Below, in pieces: positions 8,371-17,145 of a stretch of DNA of 41,943 bases. The notes under the pieces are model-generated. The model did not search any database. It saw nothing but the letters and a program-made list of their open reading frames with translations, and was not told the DNA's origin. Positions within the stretch are counted from its first letter, which is position 1; every line of letters begins with the position of its first letter. This DNA is from Geminocystis sp. NIES-3709. GTDB lineage: Bacteria > Cyanobacteriota > Cyanobacteriia > Cyanobacteriales > Cyanobacteriaceae. The stretch covers positions 1-41,943 of the forward strand of contig NZ_AP014822.1 of the NCBI RefSeq assembly GCF_001548115.1, given 5' to 3'. A program made the translations under genes and the position numbers.

Positions 8371-9506
8371 GATCTCTTGCAAAATTATAATGAACATAAA
8401 AAGATGATAGGATAAGACAAAATATTAGCAATCGCCTTTAATTTAATTAAAGAAAATAAGTGCCTTTATACAGTTAATCATAATTCTTGCTTATATAATT
8501 CTCAACCTAGGAAAGTAAATACCCATTGGCGATAAAATACACAAATTAATTTACTGGATTCTTTAATATAGTTCTTAAATAATAGCTATGTCTTTTTTCA
8601 CTATTTCATAGTTATAAATTCCCGCAATTAAGTTGAATCTTAACCCAAATCTTTTTCTTTTATTTCTATATTTTTCTGATAGTATTCTAAATATTTTAAG
8701 TTTTCTATTTACATGTTCAATTACGATTCTTTGTCGATTTAACTCTCTATTTTTTCTTTTTTCTTCTTGGGTTAACTTTCTTTTTTTTGTTTTCTTTTTT
8801 GGTATTTCGCTTAATTTATGAATTTTTTCTATACCTTGATAACCTTTGTCTACTAAACACTTTATTTTTTCACTTAATGGTAATCTACTGTTTTTAAAAA
8901 TTTTAAAATCATGTTCTCTTCCTCGTCCATTTACATAACAAATTATTTCCAAGGTATCTTTATTAACTACTAATTGTGCTTTAAATGTATGTTCCTTCTT
9001 TTTGCCACTATAGTAAATTTTTTGTCTTTTTTTTGGTCTTTCGATTGCTATTTCAGTAACATCTATTAATACTGCCTTAATTTCATTCTCTTTTTTTATC
9101 AATTCTTTTTTACCACCTAGGGAAAAATAACCTGATTTGAGCAAGATTTTTTCAATTTTATGAACTGTTCTACAAACCGTTGATTCTGAGATATTCCAGT
9201 ACTCTGATATGTGAAAATAAGTTCGATATTCTCTCAAATATTCCAAGGTTACTAAAATCTGCTCGGACACTGTTAATTTGCTTTTCCTTCCTCTTTTGTG
9301 ATTGTTTTGTTCTTTTTTGACTATTTCTACTAAAAGATTATAGGTTTCTTTTTTTACTCCAAATCTCCTTTTAAACTTTTCTGGCTTTAATTTTTTTATT
9401 CTCTCAAGTTTCATAATTAAATCTTATACTTAAGGTATCCTCCATCGCCCAAAATTATAGATTATTCTGGTTAATCCTATCTCGTATTTAATTTTGCAAG
9501 AGGTCT
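8371..9506 (-). mobile_element. IS5-family insertion sequence in hsdR
   Basis: 1136 bp. The ends carry a perfect 14-bp inverted repeat, CTCTTGCAAAATTA at 8374-8387 and its complement at 9489-9502. Including the outer imperfect bases, the ends read GATCTC... and AGACCTC.... ATTA at 8367-8370 and 9507-9510 is the target duplication (4 bp, or 3 bp if TTA). The element holds one transposase gene on the minus strand (8575-9414) and about 190 bp of non-coding sequence at its left end. Precise excision would restore hsdR. Confidence 0.9.
8575..9414 (-). CDS. IS5-family transposase (DDE_Tnp_4 type)
   Basis: 279 aa, intact, one frame. An N-terminal HTH region (KLTVSEQILVTLEYLREYRT ... YWNISESTVCRTVHKIEKIL) precedes the DDE catalytic domain. 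Asp lies in AVLIDVTEI, Asp in CLVDKGYQGIEK, and Glu in IEHVNRKLKIF followed by basic residues. The single-ORF structure, size and 2-4 bp AT-type target duplication fit the IS5 family (IS1031/IS427-like groups). It catalyses cut-and-paste of the element in which it lies. No sign of damage, so the copy may be active. Confidence 0.93.
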   Translation of the reverse strand: MKLERIKKLKPEKFKRRFGVKKETYNLLVEIVKKEQNNHKRGRKSKLTVSEQILVTLEYLREYRTYFHISEYWNISESTVCRTVHKIEKILLKSGYFSLGGKKELIKKENEIKAVLIDVTEIAIERPKKRQKIYYSGKKKEHTFKAQLVVNKDTLEIICYVNGRGREHDFKIFKNSRLPLSEKIKCLVDKGYQGIEKIHKLSEIPKKKTKKRKLTQEEKRKNRELNRQRIVIEHVNRKLKIFRILSEKYRNKRKRFGLRFNLIAGIYNYEIVKKDIAII

Positions 9507-9510
9507 ATTA

Positions 9511-11967
9511 CTAACCCAAGCCAAAAGAGCCATCCAGAAAAACTTACCCCACGCCATAGCAGTGGATTTGACCAAAGAAAAAGACGTAAGCGGTGCAAAT
9601 ATAATTCTTTCTACCTATGCCACCATGATGAATCGCATCAACAACGACACAGACATTCCCCCCTTATCAAGGGCGGTTAGGGGGGATCAAATTCTCCCTA
9701 ATCCTAATAGGAGAGGGGTTGGGGGCGAGGTTAAAACCTTATCAAGCAAGGTAGGGGGTGAGGTTAACAGGGGGAAAAATGAGGTTAAAACCTTTGGGGT
9801 AGGTTACTTCGACTTAGTAATAATTGACGAAGCTCACCGCAGTATATACAAAAAATATCAAGCCATTTTCAGCTATTTTGATGCCCTCTTAATCGGCTTA
9901 ACCGCCACCCCCAGAAACGAAATTAACCGAGACACCTACCGCATCTTTGACTTAGAAGCAGGAAACCCGACTTTTGCTTATGAATTACAAGACGCTATTA
10001 GTGACGGCTACTTAGTGCCACCCACAGGGATAAACGTACCCTTTAAATTCCTACGACGGGGGGTTAAATACGCTGAACTTACCCCAGAAGAACAACTAGA
10101 ATACGAAGAAAAATTCTATGACGAAGAAACAGGGGAAATCCCCGATGAAATCAACGCCGCCGCCCTCAACCGTTGGTTATTTAATACCGACACCGTTGAT
10201 AAAGCCTTAGAAATCCTCATGGATAGAGGCTTAAAAGTTAATCAAGGAGATCGCCTCGGCAAAACCATTATCTTTGCCAGAAATCATAAACACGCCGTAT
10301 TTATTGAAGAGAGATTTAACTATAACTATCCCCATTTTCAAGGCAAATTTGCCCGTATTATCGACAGTCATGACAATTATGCCCAAAGTATCCTCGATGA
10401 GTTCTCAGACCCCGAAAAAGAGCCAATAATCGCCATTTCTGTGGATATGTTAGACACAGGGGTGGACGTGCCAGAAGTAGTCAACCTCGTCTTTTTCAAA
10501 CCCGTTTACTCCGAAGTCAAATTTAACCAGATGATAGGTAGGGGTACTCGTTTATGCCCTAACCTATTTGCCATAGGTACAGACAAAACCGAATTTCTCG
10601 TTTTTGACCTTTGTGATAACTTTGCTTACTTTAGTCAAGAAATAAACGAAAATAACACTCCTGCCACAATGGGGCTTACCAGTCGTTTATTAAAGGCGAA
10701 ATTAGAACTACAAGAATATTTACTAACCATTGAGAATATTAAGCCCAACCAAGATAGTAACGGCGATAATAGTCTAGTAAATCAAATTAATAACCCCGCA
10801 AATCTTGAAAAAGAGACAAATTCAGGAAATAAGAGCAGATATTCCCTCAAAGAACCTGAAATTAATCCCTATTCCTTAGATAAGAGAAAAAATGAGGATT
10901 TTAGTGAGAAAAATGGAGAAACAGCACCCGTAAAAAATTTAAGAGAGAAACTACTGGATGAGTTACATAACCATGTCAATGCCATGGAAGAGAATAACTT
11001 TTTAGTTCGTCGTCACCTGCAACAAGTAGAAACCTTTAAACAGAGGGATAAATGGGATAAATTGACCCCTGAAGACAAAGAAATAATCCTCAATACCCTT
11101 ATTCATCTACCCTCTAGTATTCCCCCCGAAAATCCCCGTATCAAAAACTTTGACCTCCTCTGCCTCAAAGTACAACTGGCAATACTCACCAACAGTAATA
11201 ACTTTGAAACCCTCAGAGACAAAATCAGGGACTTATTGGGGCGTTTACAGGAGAAACAAACCATCCCCGCCGTCAAAGCAAAATTAGAGCTAATTGAAGA
11301 GGTACAATCAGAAAACTGGTGGCAAGATATTAAAGTGGAACAAGTGGAGGAAATGAGGCTCAACCTCAGAGATTTTGTCACCTTCATTGATAAACAGGAT
11401 GAAGGGATTATTTATACTGATTTTGCCGACGAATTGGGAGAGATAGAAGAAATCGATATTCCCCAACGACAAACGGGATTTAGTCCTTACCAATACCAGA
11501 AGAAAGTAGAAGCCTATATCAGAGCTAATCAAAACCACATAGTCATCGCTAAGTTAAGAAAAAATTTACCCCTTACCGAAGGAGATTTGAAGGAATTAGA
11601 AAAGATGTTATTCTCCTCAGAAGAGATCGACTCCAGGGAGAAATTTGAGTTAGTGTATGGCAAAAAAAACCTCAAGAGTTTTATTCGTGAACTGGTAGGA
11701 TTAGACAGAAACACGGCTAAAGAAGCCTTTAGTAAATATTTAGAAAAGAATAACCTCACCGCCAACCAAATCCGCTTTATTGACCAGATTATCAACTGGT
11801 TAACCAAACATGGAATAATGAATCCCCATCTGTTATACGAGCCTCCCTTTACCGACATTCATACCGAGGGATTAGACGGGGTATTTAACGACGAAGATGC
11901 GGATAATATCATTGAGATTGTACGTTGCTTTAATGAAGGAGTAGAGGCAACCTTTAACTCGGCGTAG
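9511..11967 (+). pseudogene. hsdR: HsdR restriction subunit, 3' part
   Basis: 818 codons that continue the interrupted hsdR from LTQAKRAIQKNLPHAIAVDL. A GTG at 9562 could start an orphan fragment, but it is internal to the original gene. It contains helicase motif II DEAH (9826-9837), motif III-like GLTATP, the second RecA domain (GKTIIFARNHKHA ... SVDMLDTGVDVPEV, then motif VI MIGRGTRL) and the long C-terminal HsdR domain ending NEGVEATFNSA. Near its start is a 30-residue stretch made from dispersed repeats (9655-9745). Without the N-terminal nuclease domain and Walker A, this piece cannot restrict. Confidence 0.9.
9655..9745 (+). repeat. Two adjoining dispersed repeats translated in frame in hsdR
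   Basis: A degenerate copy of the CCCCCCTTAT..AAGGG..GG repeat (IPPLSRAVRGDQ) is followed by a second type, CTAATCCTAATAGGAGAGG and GTTGGGGGCGAGG (NPNRRGVGGEV). A partial third copy of the GGCGAGG unit follows at about 9747-9790. Together they add roughly 45 residues in a loop before the DEAH motif without breaking the frame. Confidence 0.65.
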
Positions 11968-11986
11968 TTAAACCATAAGTAAGTTA

Positions 11987-12150
11987 CTAAAAATCAACAT
12001 AATCAGTGGCACATTCAGTTTTAATGGTATGGAGGTAACGGCTAGTAGTGGAAATATTACTATGCCCCAAACTCTTGGATACTAAGAGTAAATCTGCACC
12101 ATTAGCTAAAGCAGTAGAAGCAAAAGTATGCCTTAACCACACGGAAACAT
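11987..12150 (-). pseudogene. Tyrosine recombinase C-terminal remnant
   Basis: The minus strand from the MITE edge reads [20 protein letters not shown] then [20 protein letters not shown], ending [14 protein letters not shown] and stop at 11987. This is the C-terminal catalytic block of a XerC/D-like recombinase: HxxR-equivalent WLRH, the LGH histidine and the nucleophile Tyr in TSRYLH. Everything upstream (N-terminal domain and the first Arg) is missing, and in the reconstructed pre-MITE sequence a stop lies eight codons upstream, so it was already a fragment. About 53 residues remain. Confidence 0.75.
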
Positions 12151-12151
12151 A

Positions 12152-12549
12152 GGGTTCGTGTCATGAGGGGCAGTGAGAAGCTCAAAGCTATACTTAGCAA
12201 TAGTTTTAGTCTTTTTTCTTCCTTGACTGTTAAGAGTCTTTTTTGCTCTCAAATGATAAGTTTTACAAATATGTTAATAAATAAGCATTTGACACATATT
12301 AAATAGTATGCGGTTGGGTATTTGTAGAAGGGGTACTAAGGGTGACATAATTTTAACTTGCCCATAAATGATATTTAGGAACGATCGACGAAGGGACGCA
12401 AAATTAACTCTTCATACTATCTATTTAAAATAACTTCCCCATAAATGGTCAAAAATGTGCAAGTTTGATTGAAATAACTTATCAATCAAGCCTAAAAACT
12501 AATTGGTTTGTACTGATTTTTTGAAGACTGCCCCTCATGACACGAACCC
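12152..12549. mobile_element. MITE, copy 1 (398 bp, TA-flanked)
   Basis: Ends are perfect inverted repeats of more than 20 bp (left 12152-12174, right 12527-12549; outermost bases GGGTTCGTGTCATGAGGGGC). It is flanked by TA on both sides (12150-12151 and 12550-12551), as for Tc1/mariner-IS630 type elements. Without the element the target reads AACATATGTT, a palindrome. No coding capacity. The interior, especially about 12343-12485, is nearly identical to the second copy at 20641. It has displaced whatever lay upstream of the DNA polymerase gene. Confidence 0.8.
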
Positions 12550-12550
12550 T

Positions 12551-14791
12551 ATGTTATCGCGAATTAGGGCTGAAAATAAAAAAGAATTAATCGGATATGT
12601 CAAATTAATAGCCTTACCTTATAAAGAAAAGTTAGGGAATATCTCAAGAGAGGATATTGATCAAGAAGGCTACCCAGAATTAAGCAAAGAGGAGTTTTTA
12701 AATAAGTTTTTCTCAGGTAAAGATGTTAACTCCGAGGTATGGGTAATTAGTTTTGAATTTATCCCCCTCACAGATAACTTAACTAATACTACTCAATCCG
12801 ATAACTCTAAAACCGTTGTAACGTCACAACAGTTTAATAACCCTAATAAATCCGATAAAATATCTGATTCAGTATCTGATACTAATTCAGGTATATCAGA
12901 TAATAATGATAATGAGGGTTTTGAGTTATCCTCTGACTCTAACTTTAATTTTGGTGTAATAGGTAGTCAATCCTCACCTCTTTCTGTCTCATTGTCAAAG
13001 ATAGATGATAGTTACCAGTTGATAGAGAATGATGAAGATTTGGTAAAGTCGATCGAACTCTTAACTAATGAAAAGGTGTTAGGCATTGATACTGAAACTA
13101 CTGGTTTAGATCCTCATTTACATAAATTAAGATTAGTTCAGATTGCCTCGGTAAATAATCCCACTTTTCTTATTGATTGTTTTAAGTGTGATGTTAAGTT
13201 ATTACAGCCTCTCTTACTCAATGAAGCTGTTAAGGTATTCCATAACGCAAAATTTGATATTCAATTTCTAATGAGTAAAGGATTAGAAATTAATCAAACT
13301 ATCTTTGATACTCAATTAGCTCACCAATTAATTAACTCTGGTAAACCTAATATAAAAGCCTCATTAAAAGCTATAGCCTCGGAGTATTTAGGGATTGAAT
13401 TAAGTAAACAAGAGAGGTTAACTGATTGGACTAAAGAGGAGTTAACCATTGAGCAATTAAAGTATAGCTCGATCGATGCTAAAATCTTACTTCCATTAAG
13501 AGAAAAGTTAAAAGAGGCTATCATTACAGCTAATTTATCGAGAGTAGCTAAGATTGAGTTCGATTGCGTAAAAGCCGTGGCAATGATGGAATTTAATGGG
13601 ATGTTATTAGATGTTTCACAGTGGCAAAATATCTTAGAGGATAGCCAAAAAAGAAAAGGTGAGTTAGAAATAGAATTACAAGCTATACTCAAGGAAAAAA
13701 TAGCTAATTCTACTAATAATAAAAGTGAGCAATTAACGTTAATAGCTAATGATTTTGAGTTTAGTGAGGAGATTAATTTAGACTCTCCTAGTCAGTTAAA
13801 AGAGGCACTTAATAAGGCTGATATTAAATGCGATAATACTAACTCTAAAACCCTTAAAAAATTATTACCCCTAAACCCAGAGGTATTAAAACCCTTACTT
13901 GAATATAAAAAATTGAGTAAATTAATTAGCTCATTTGGAGATTCTCTGTTAAAGAAAATTAATCCGATAACAGGTAGATTGCATGGTAGTTATTGGCAAC
14001 TTGGATCTCAATCAGGTAGGTTTACAAGTTCAGAGCCGAATTTACAGCAAATACCCAGAAATAAAGAATCAAGATCATGTTTTGTAGCAAGTCCGAATCA
14101 TAAACTCGTTATAGCTGATTATTCCCAGATAGAGTTAAGAATTGCCTCTGAGGTAGCTAACGATCGAACTATGATTGAGGCATATAACAGAGGAGAGGAT
14201 TTACATAAATTGACAGCCTCGATCGTACTCAATAAACCATTAGATGAGGTAACGAAAGAAGATAGACAGATAGCAAAGAGTGCTAATTTTGGACTAATTT
14301 ATGGTGCTAGTGTTAACGGGTTTAGAGGCTATGCTGAGAGTAATTATGGGATCAGTTTATCCGAGAGTGAAGCTAAAACCATTATGGATAACTTCTTTAA
14401 ATCCTATAGCGGTTTAGCTAATTGGCATAAAAAAACCAAGTCAAGAATCTATAATCAAGGTATTAACGAGACTAGAACATTATCAGACAGAATCAGATAT
14501 TTTGATAATGCCTCACCTCAACAAATCCTTAACACTCCCATTCAAGGCACGGGGGCTGATATGGTAAAACTTGCACTCGGTAAACTGGTATCAGCCCTTA
14601 CACCTTTCAATGGTAAGGCTCGGATACTTGCCACAGTCCATGATGAGATTATTTTAGAGGCTCATGAGAGTATAGCTGAGGATGTAGCTAAAATATTATC
14701 TGAGGTAATGGTTAGCAGTGGCAAGGAGTTTTTAAAGTTAGTACCCATTGAGGCTGATTCGAGTATGGGGGATAATTGGGCTGATAAATAA
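12551..14791 (+). CDS. Family A DNA polymerase with 3'-5' exonuclease, N-terminus probably lost
   Basis: 746 aa from ATG 12551. An upstream TTG at 12503 lies inside the MITE and is unlikely to be original. Residues 1-75 (GYVKLIALPYKEKLGNISRE ... EVWVISFEFIPL) look like the back half of an ASCH-type domain with its first strands missing. After an Asn/Ser/Asp-rich linker comes a DEDD exonuclease: DTETTGLDP at about 180, FHNAKFD, then YSSIDAK. The Pol I fold follows: motif A ADYSQIELR (Asp about 523), motif B RQIAKSANFGLIYG, motif C TVHDE at about 695-699. All catalytic residues are present. It resembles Pol I-type enzymes encoded by cyanobacterial plasmids and phages and probably works in plasmid replication or repair. 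The start codon uses the A of the MITE's TA duplication and has no visible ribosome binding site, so expression is uncertain. Confidence 0.9.
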   Translation: MLSRIRAENKKELIGYVKLIALPYKEKLGNISREDIDQEGYPELSKEEFLNKFFSGKDVNSEVWVISFEFIPLTDNLTNTTQSDNSKTVVTSQQFNNPNKSDKISDSVSDTNSGISDNNDNEGFELSSDSNFNFGVIGSQSSPLSVSLSKIDDSYQLIENDEDLVKSIELLTNEKVLGIDTETTGLDPHLHKLRLVQIASVNNPTFLIDCFKCDVKLLQPLLLNEAVKVFHNAKFDIQFLMSKGLEINQTIFDTQLAHQLINSGKPNIKASLKAIASEYLGIELSKQERLTDWTKEELTIEQLKYSSIDAKILLPLREKLKEAIITANLSRVAKIEFDCVKAVAMMEFNGMLLDVSQWQNILEDSQKRKGELEIELQAILKEKIANSTNNKSEQLTLIANDFEFSEEINLDSPSQLKEALNKADIKCDNTNSKTLKKLLPLNPEVLKPLLEYKKLSKLISSFGDSLLKKINPITGRLHGSYWQLGSQSGRFTSSEPNLQQIPRNKESRSCFVASPNHKLVIADYSQIELRIASEVANDRTMIEAYNRGEDLHKLTASIVLNKPLDEVTKEDRQIAKSANFGLIYGASVNGFRGYAESNYGISLSESEAKTIMDNFFKSYSGLANWHKKTKSRIYNQGINETRTLSDRIRYFDNASPQQILNTPIQGTGADMVKLALGKLVSALTPFNGKARILATVHDEIILEAHESIAEDVAKILSEVMVSSGKEFLKLVPIEADSSMGDNWADK

Positions 14792-14907
14792 TCATAAAAT
14801 TTAAGAGTTATTTTTAACTTTATAATCAAAATAATCCTTTATCCGTTAATAAGGATCACCAAAGATATTTATAGCTGATAAATACTAATCAGTTTACTAA
14901 TAAAAAT

Positions 14908-15465
14908 ATGAATAAAACTGAAAAAAAAAGATTGATAAGTAAAATTGCAGTTGCTTCTGGTGTAGCTAAATATGCCATTGAAGATAGAATAACTAAGGCA
15001 AAAATGAGTGAAGATGACTTAATTAAATTGTCTCAACATTTAGATATTCTCAAATTACTAAAACCTGCTAATGATTATAATCGGCATTGTCAAGGGGAAA
15101 AAACTGCCGAAGCTAATGCTAAATTAAAAGAGTTTATTAATCCTAATAACTCAGAAATAATTAAGTTGGGTAGATGGTTATTTAGTGCTTTAGATAAAAA
15201 AGCAGAAGAAAGAAAAGAGCATTTATTAGAAAAAGATTTAGTACATAAAGAATATTATAATGAGTCAATTACGAATTTAACTGATGTGATTGAAACTCAA
15301 CAACAAGGGTTAAAAGAGCAAATACTACTAGCTCAAGAAAAGATACAGTTATTAGAAGAAAAAAATGATACTTATAGAAAGCAATTAAATAAGATTAAAA
15401 ATTATATAAGCATTAATTTAGGTTCTAAAGTATGGGAGGAAATCAGAAAGTATATAGCTAGTTAA
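14908..15465 (+). CDS. Unknown protein with C-terminal coiled coil
   Basis: 185 aa, Lys/Glu-rich, no family recognised. The first 60 residues (KKRLISKIAVASGVAKYAIE ... LIKLSQHLDILKLL) look like a small helical domain. Residues about 105-170 (EERKEHLLEKDLVHKEYYNE ... QILLAQEKIQLLEEKNDTYR) have heptad-like Leu/Ile spacing typical of a coiled coil. No signal peptide or membrane segment. It follows the polymerase by 116 bp and precedes two further small genes with short gaps, so a polymerase-orf-orf-HNH operon is likely. Confidence 0.75.
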   Translation: MNKTEKKRLISKIAVASGVAKYAIEDRITKAKMSEDDLIKLSQHLDILKLLKPANDYNRHCQGEKTAEANAKLKEFINPNNSEIIKLGRWLFSALDKKAEERKEHLLEKDLVHKEYYNESITNLTDVIETQQQGLKEQILLAQEKIQLLEEKNDTYRKQLNKIKNYISINLGSKVWEEIRKYIAS

Positions 15466-15489
15466 AATTTAACTTAATTAATAATAATA

Positions 15490-15843
15490 ATGAAAATCAG
15501 AGAAAACTTAACTTATCGCCAATGGCAAAAGAGAAATAGCTCTATATTTAATCAACTAACAAAATCTGAGCAGAAAGAATTGAGAGAAAAAGGTTATCGA
15601 AATATTGGGTGGAATAAAGTACAACAATCATGGCTAATTTTGCAAGAATTAAAGTCTAAAGTTGTTAATTTATTTGACCATAAATTAGCTAAAGGTGATT
15701 TAATTGGTGCTATTGATTTGGCAATTATTGACTCAGAAAATACCAGTAAAATTGCTAAACAAACTCTGAAAACTTTAACTGAAAATGAGGCAAAATTAAC
15801 TAAATTAGCCGAAGAAACATTAGCTAAATATCAACTTTTATAA
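15490..15843 (+). CDS. Unknown small helical protein
   Basis: 117 aa. It starts MKIRENLTYRQWQKRNSSIF and is predicted mostly helical. The C-terminal half has a run of hydrophobic-spaced Lys/Glu/Thr residues (SKIAKQTLKTLTENEAKLTK LAEETL, a coiled-coil-like helix). I recognise no family. It lies between the coiled-coil gene (24 bp upstream) and the HNH gene (12 bp downstream), so co-translation with the nuclease is likely and it may be a partner or regulator of it. Confidence 0.72.
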   Translation: MKIRENLTYRQWQKRNSSIFNQLTKSEQKELREKGYRNIGWNKVQQSWLILQELKSKVVNLFDHKLAKGDLIGAIDLAIIDSENTSKIAKQTLKTLTENEAKLTKLAEETLAKYQLL

Positions 15844-15855
15844 ATAGTAATTAAT

Positions 15856-16359
15856 ATGAGTAAAAGTCAATTAAAAAATTTAAGATTAGACAGTTTATAT
15901 GACTCTCAAGAAATAGCACAAGTCTGGAAAAATAATCAGAATCAACCACTTATTCAACACCCACAAAAAGGCTGGATTACTCCTCATCAATACCGTAGTT
16001 TATATGCAGGTAAACCTTGCCCTTATTGTGGTAAAAAAATGGTTCACGGACAAGAAAAATACTCTACTATTAGTAAACAAGTAGCTCGAAAAAGAGGATA
16101 TGAATATAAAAATAAGCAAGGAAAATTAACTTTTAATCGCATTGGTAATATTTATTTTCACCCTAATTATATTACTATAGACCATAAAATGAATAAGGCT
16201 AGATTTCCTGATTTAATGTTTGACTTTAATAATTTAGAGGCTATTTGTTGGAGTTGTAATAATGAAAAAACAGATAATAATGCTTTTGAACTTGAGCATA
16301 ATTTAGATTATTTTGAGACTTTGTATAAGGTAGTAAATCAACGCTATAAAAAACTATAG
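15856..16359 (+). CDS. HNH endonuclease
   Basis: 167 aa. Two CxxC knuckles frame an HNH motif: KPCPYCGKKM (about residue 55), then ITIDHKMNKARFPDLMFDFN with the catalytic His in IDH, then the Asn and ICWSCNNEKTDN. This is the zinc-supported beta-beta-alpha-metal nuclease fold. The family includes homing, restriction and phage-packaging nucleases. Nothing shows which job it has here. Neighbouring genes (polymerase, coiled-coil protein, small helical protein) suggest a DNA-metabolism cassette, phage-like in flavour. Confidence 0.85.
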   Translation: MSKSQLKNLRLDSLYDSQEIAQVWKNNQNQPLIQHPQKGWITPHQYRSLYAGKPCPYCGKKMVHGQEKYSTISKQVARKRGYEYKNKQGKLTFNRIGNIYFHPNYITIDHKMNKARFPDLMFDFNNLEAICWSCNNEKTDNNAFELEHNLDYFETLYKVVNQRYKKL

Positions 16360-16400
16360 CTAAATTAAGTTAATAAATAAAATGCCACGATTTACCCCTA

Positions 16401-16465
16401 TTTAACTGTTAACTTACCTGATTAACTGATAATAAGTTATAATAGCAGTTAGATTAACTGATAGA
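16401..16465 (+). promoter_or_regulatory. TTAACTGATA repeat cluster upstream of the RHH gene
   Basis: Two exact TTAACTGATA decamers (16422-16431, 16454-16463) plus near copies (TTAACTGTTAACTT from 16402 and an inverted half, GCAGTTAGA) lie within 65 bp just before the ATG at 16480. Three more exact copies lie inside the gene (16783, 16828, 16852), and an inverted copy lies in the dyad at 19163. I infer binding sites for the ribbon-helix-helix protein encoded next to them, for autoregulation or plasmid partition. Confidence 0.55.
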
Positions 16466-16479
16466 TTAATTAAAATATT

Positions 16480-17145
16480 ATGGCAAAAGATAAAAGCGGT
16501 AAATCGGATGTAACGAGAATAGATTTAAGGATACCTAACCATATTTTTGAGGAGATAGAGAAATTAGCTGAGGAGACTAACCAGCCCTTACATCACATAT
16601 CTGGTAAAGTTATTACTACCCCAGTTATTCTCAACTTAATCAATCTGGGTTTAGAGTCAGTAAGAAAAGAAGATTTTGGCATTGAATCGATCGCCTCAAA
16701 AGATAGTCTAAGAGAGGCTGAAATAGAAAAAAAGATTATAAATACCCTGAGTCAGAGGTTAGAGGCTATCGTATCAGATAAGTTAACTGATATAATAGAG
16801 AATAAAGTTAAAGAGGCTATTAATAGTTTAACTGATAATCTAACTGAACAGTTAACTGATAGTAAGGATATAGATAAGGAAACTGAGGGTAAAGAAGATG
16901 TAACAGCCGTTGATTCTGGGGATAATGATATTAACTGCACTTTACCAGATAACTTAACTGACAATATAACTATTAATAGTGATTTAGAGATTGAGAATAA
17001 TGAGACTAACTCCGAGAAAATAGATCCCCCAGAGGATAATGAGACTGTTACCCGTACCCCAGAGATAGTTAATGAGTCTATATCAGCCCTTGAGAGTAAC
17101 GAGGATAACTCCGAACTTACCGAGAATAAGCTAAGACGCATTTAA
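16480..17145 (+). pseudogene. RHH-type DNA-binding protein, 5' part (cut by an IS630 element)
   Basis: The original gene is 16480-17124 joined to 18370-18585 (one GAG kept). As it stands, translation runs 21 bases into the IS and stops at 17145, giving 221 aa with the false tail NKLRRI. The N-terminus (VTRIDLRIPNHIFEEIEKLA EETNQPLHHISGK ... ILNLINLGLESV) looks like a ribbon-helix-helix domain. Next are helices with repeated LTD motifs and a long acidic Asn/Asp/Glu/Thr linker. The missing C-terminus is at 18367. RHH proteins dimerise on short repeats, and such repeats (TTAACTGATA) lie in front of and inside this gene. The DNA-binding half may remain functional. Confidence 0.7.

Noticed and set aside
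12503-12550. Polymerase start inside the MITE (TTG at 12503)
   Set aside because: These 16 codons come from the MITE's end and cannot be ancestral. They might still be translated, but the homologous part begins at or after 12551.
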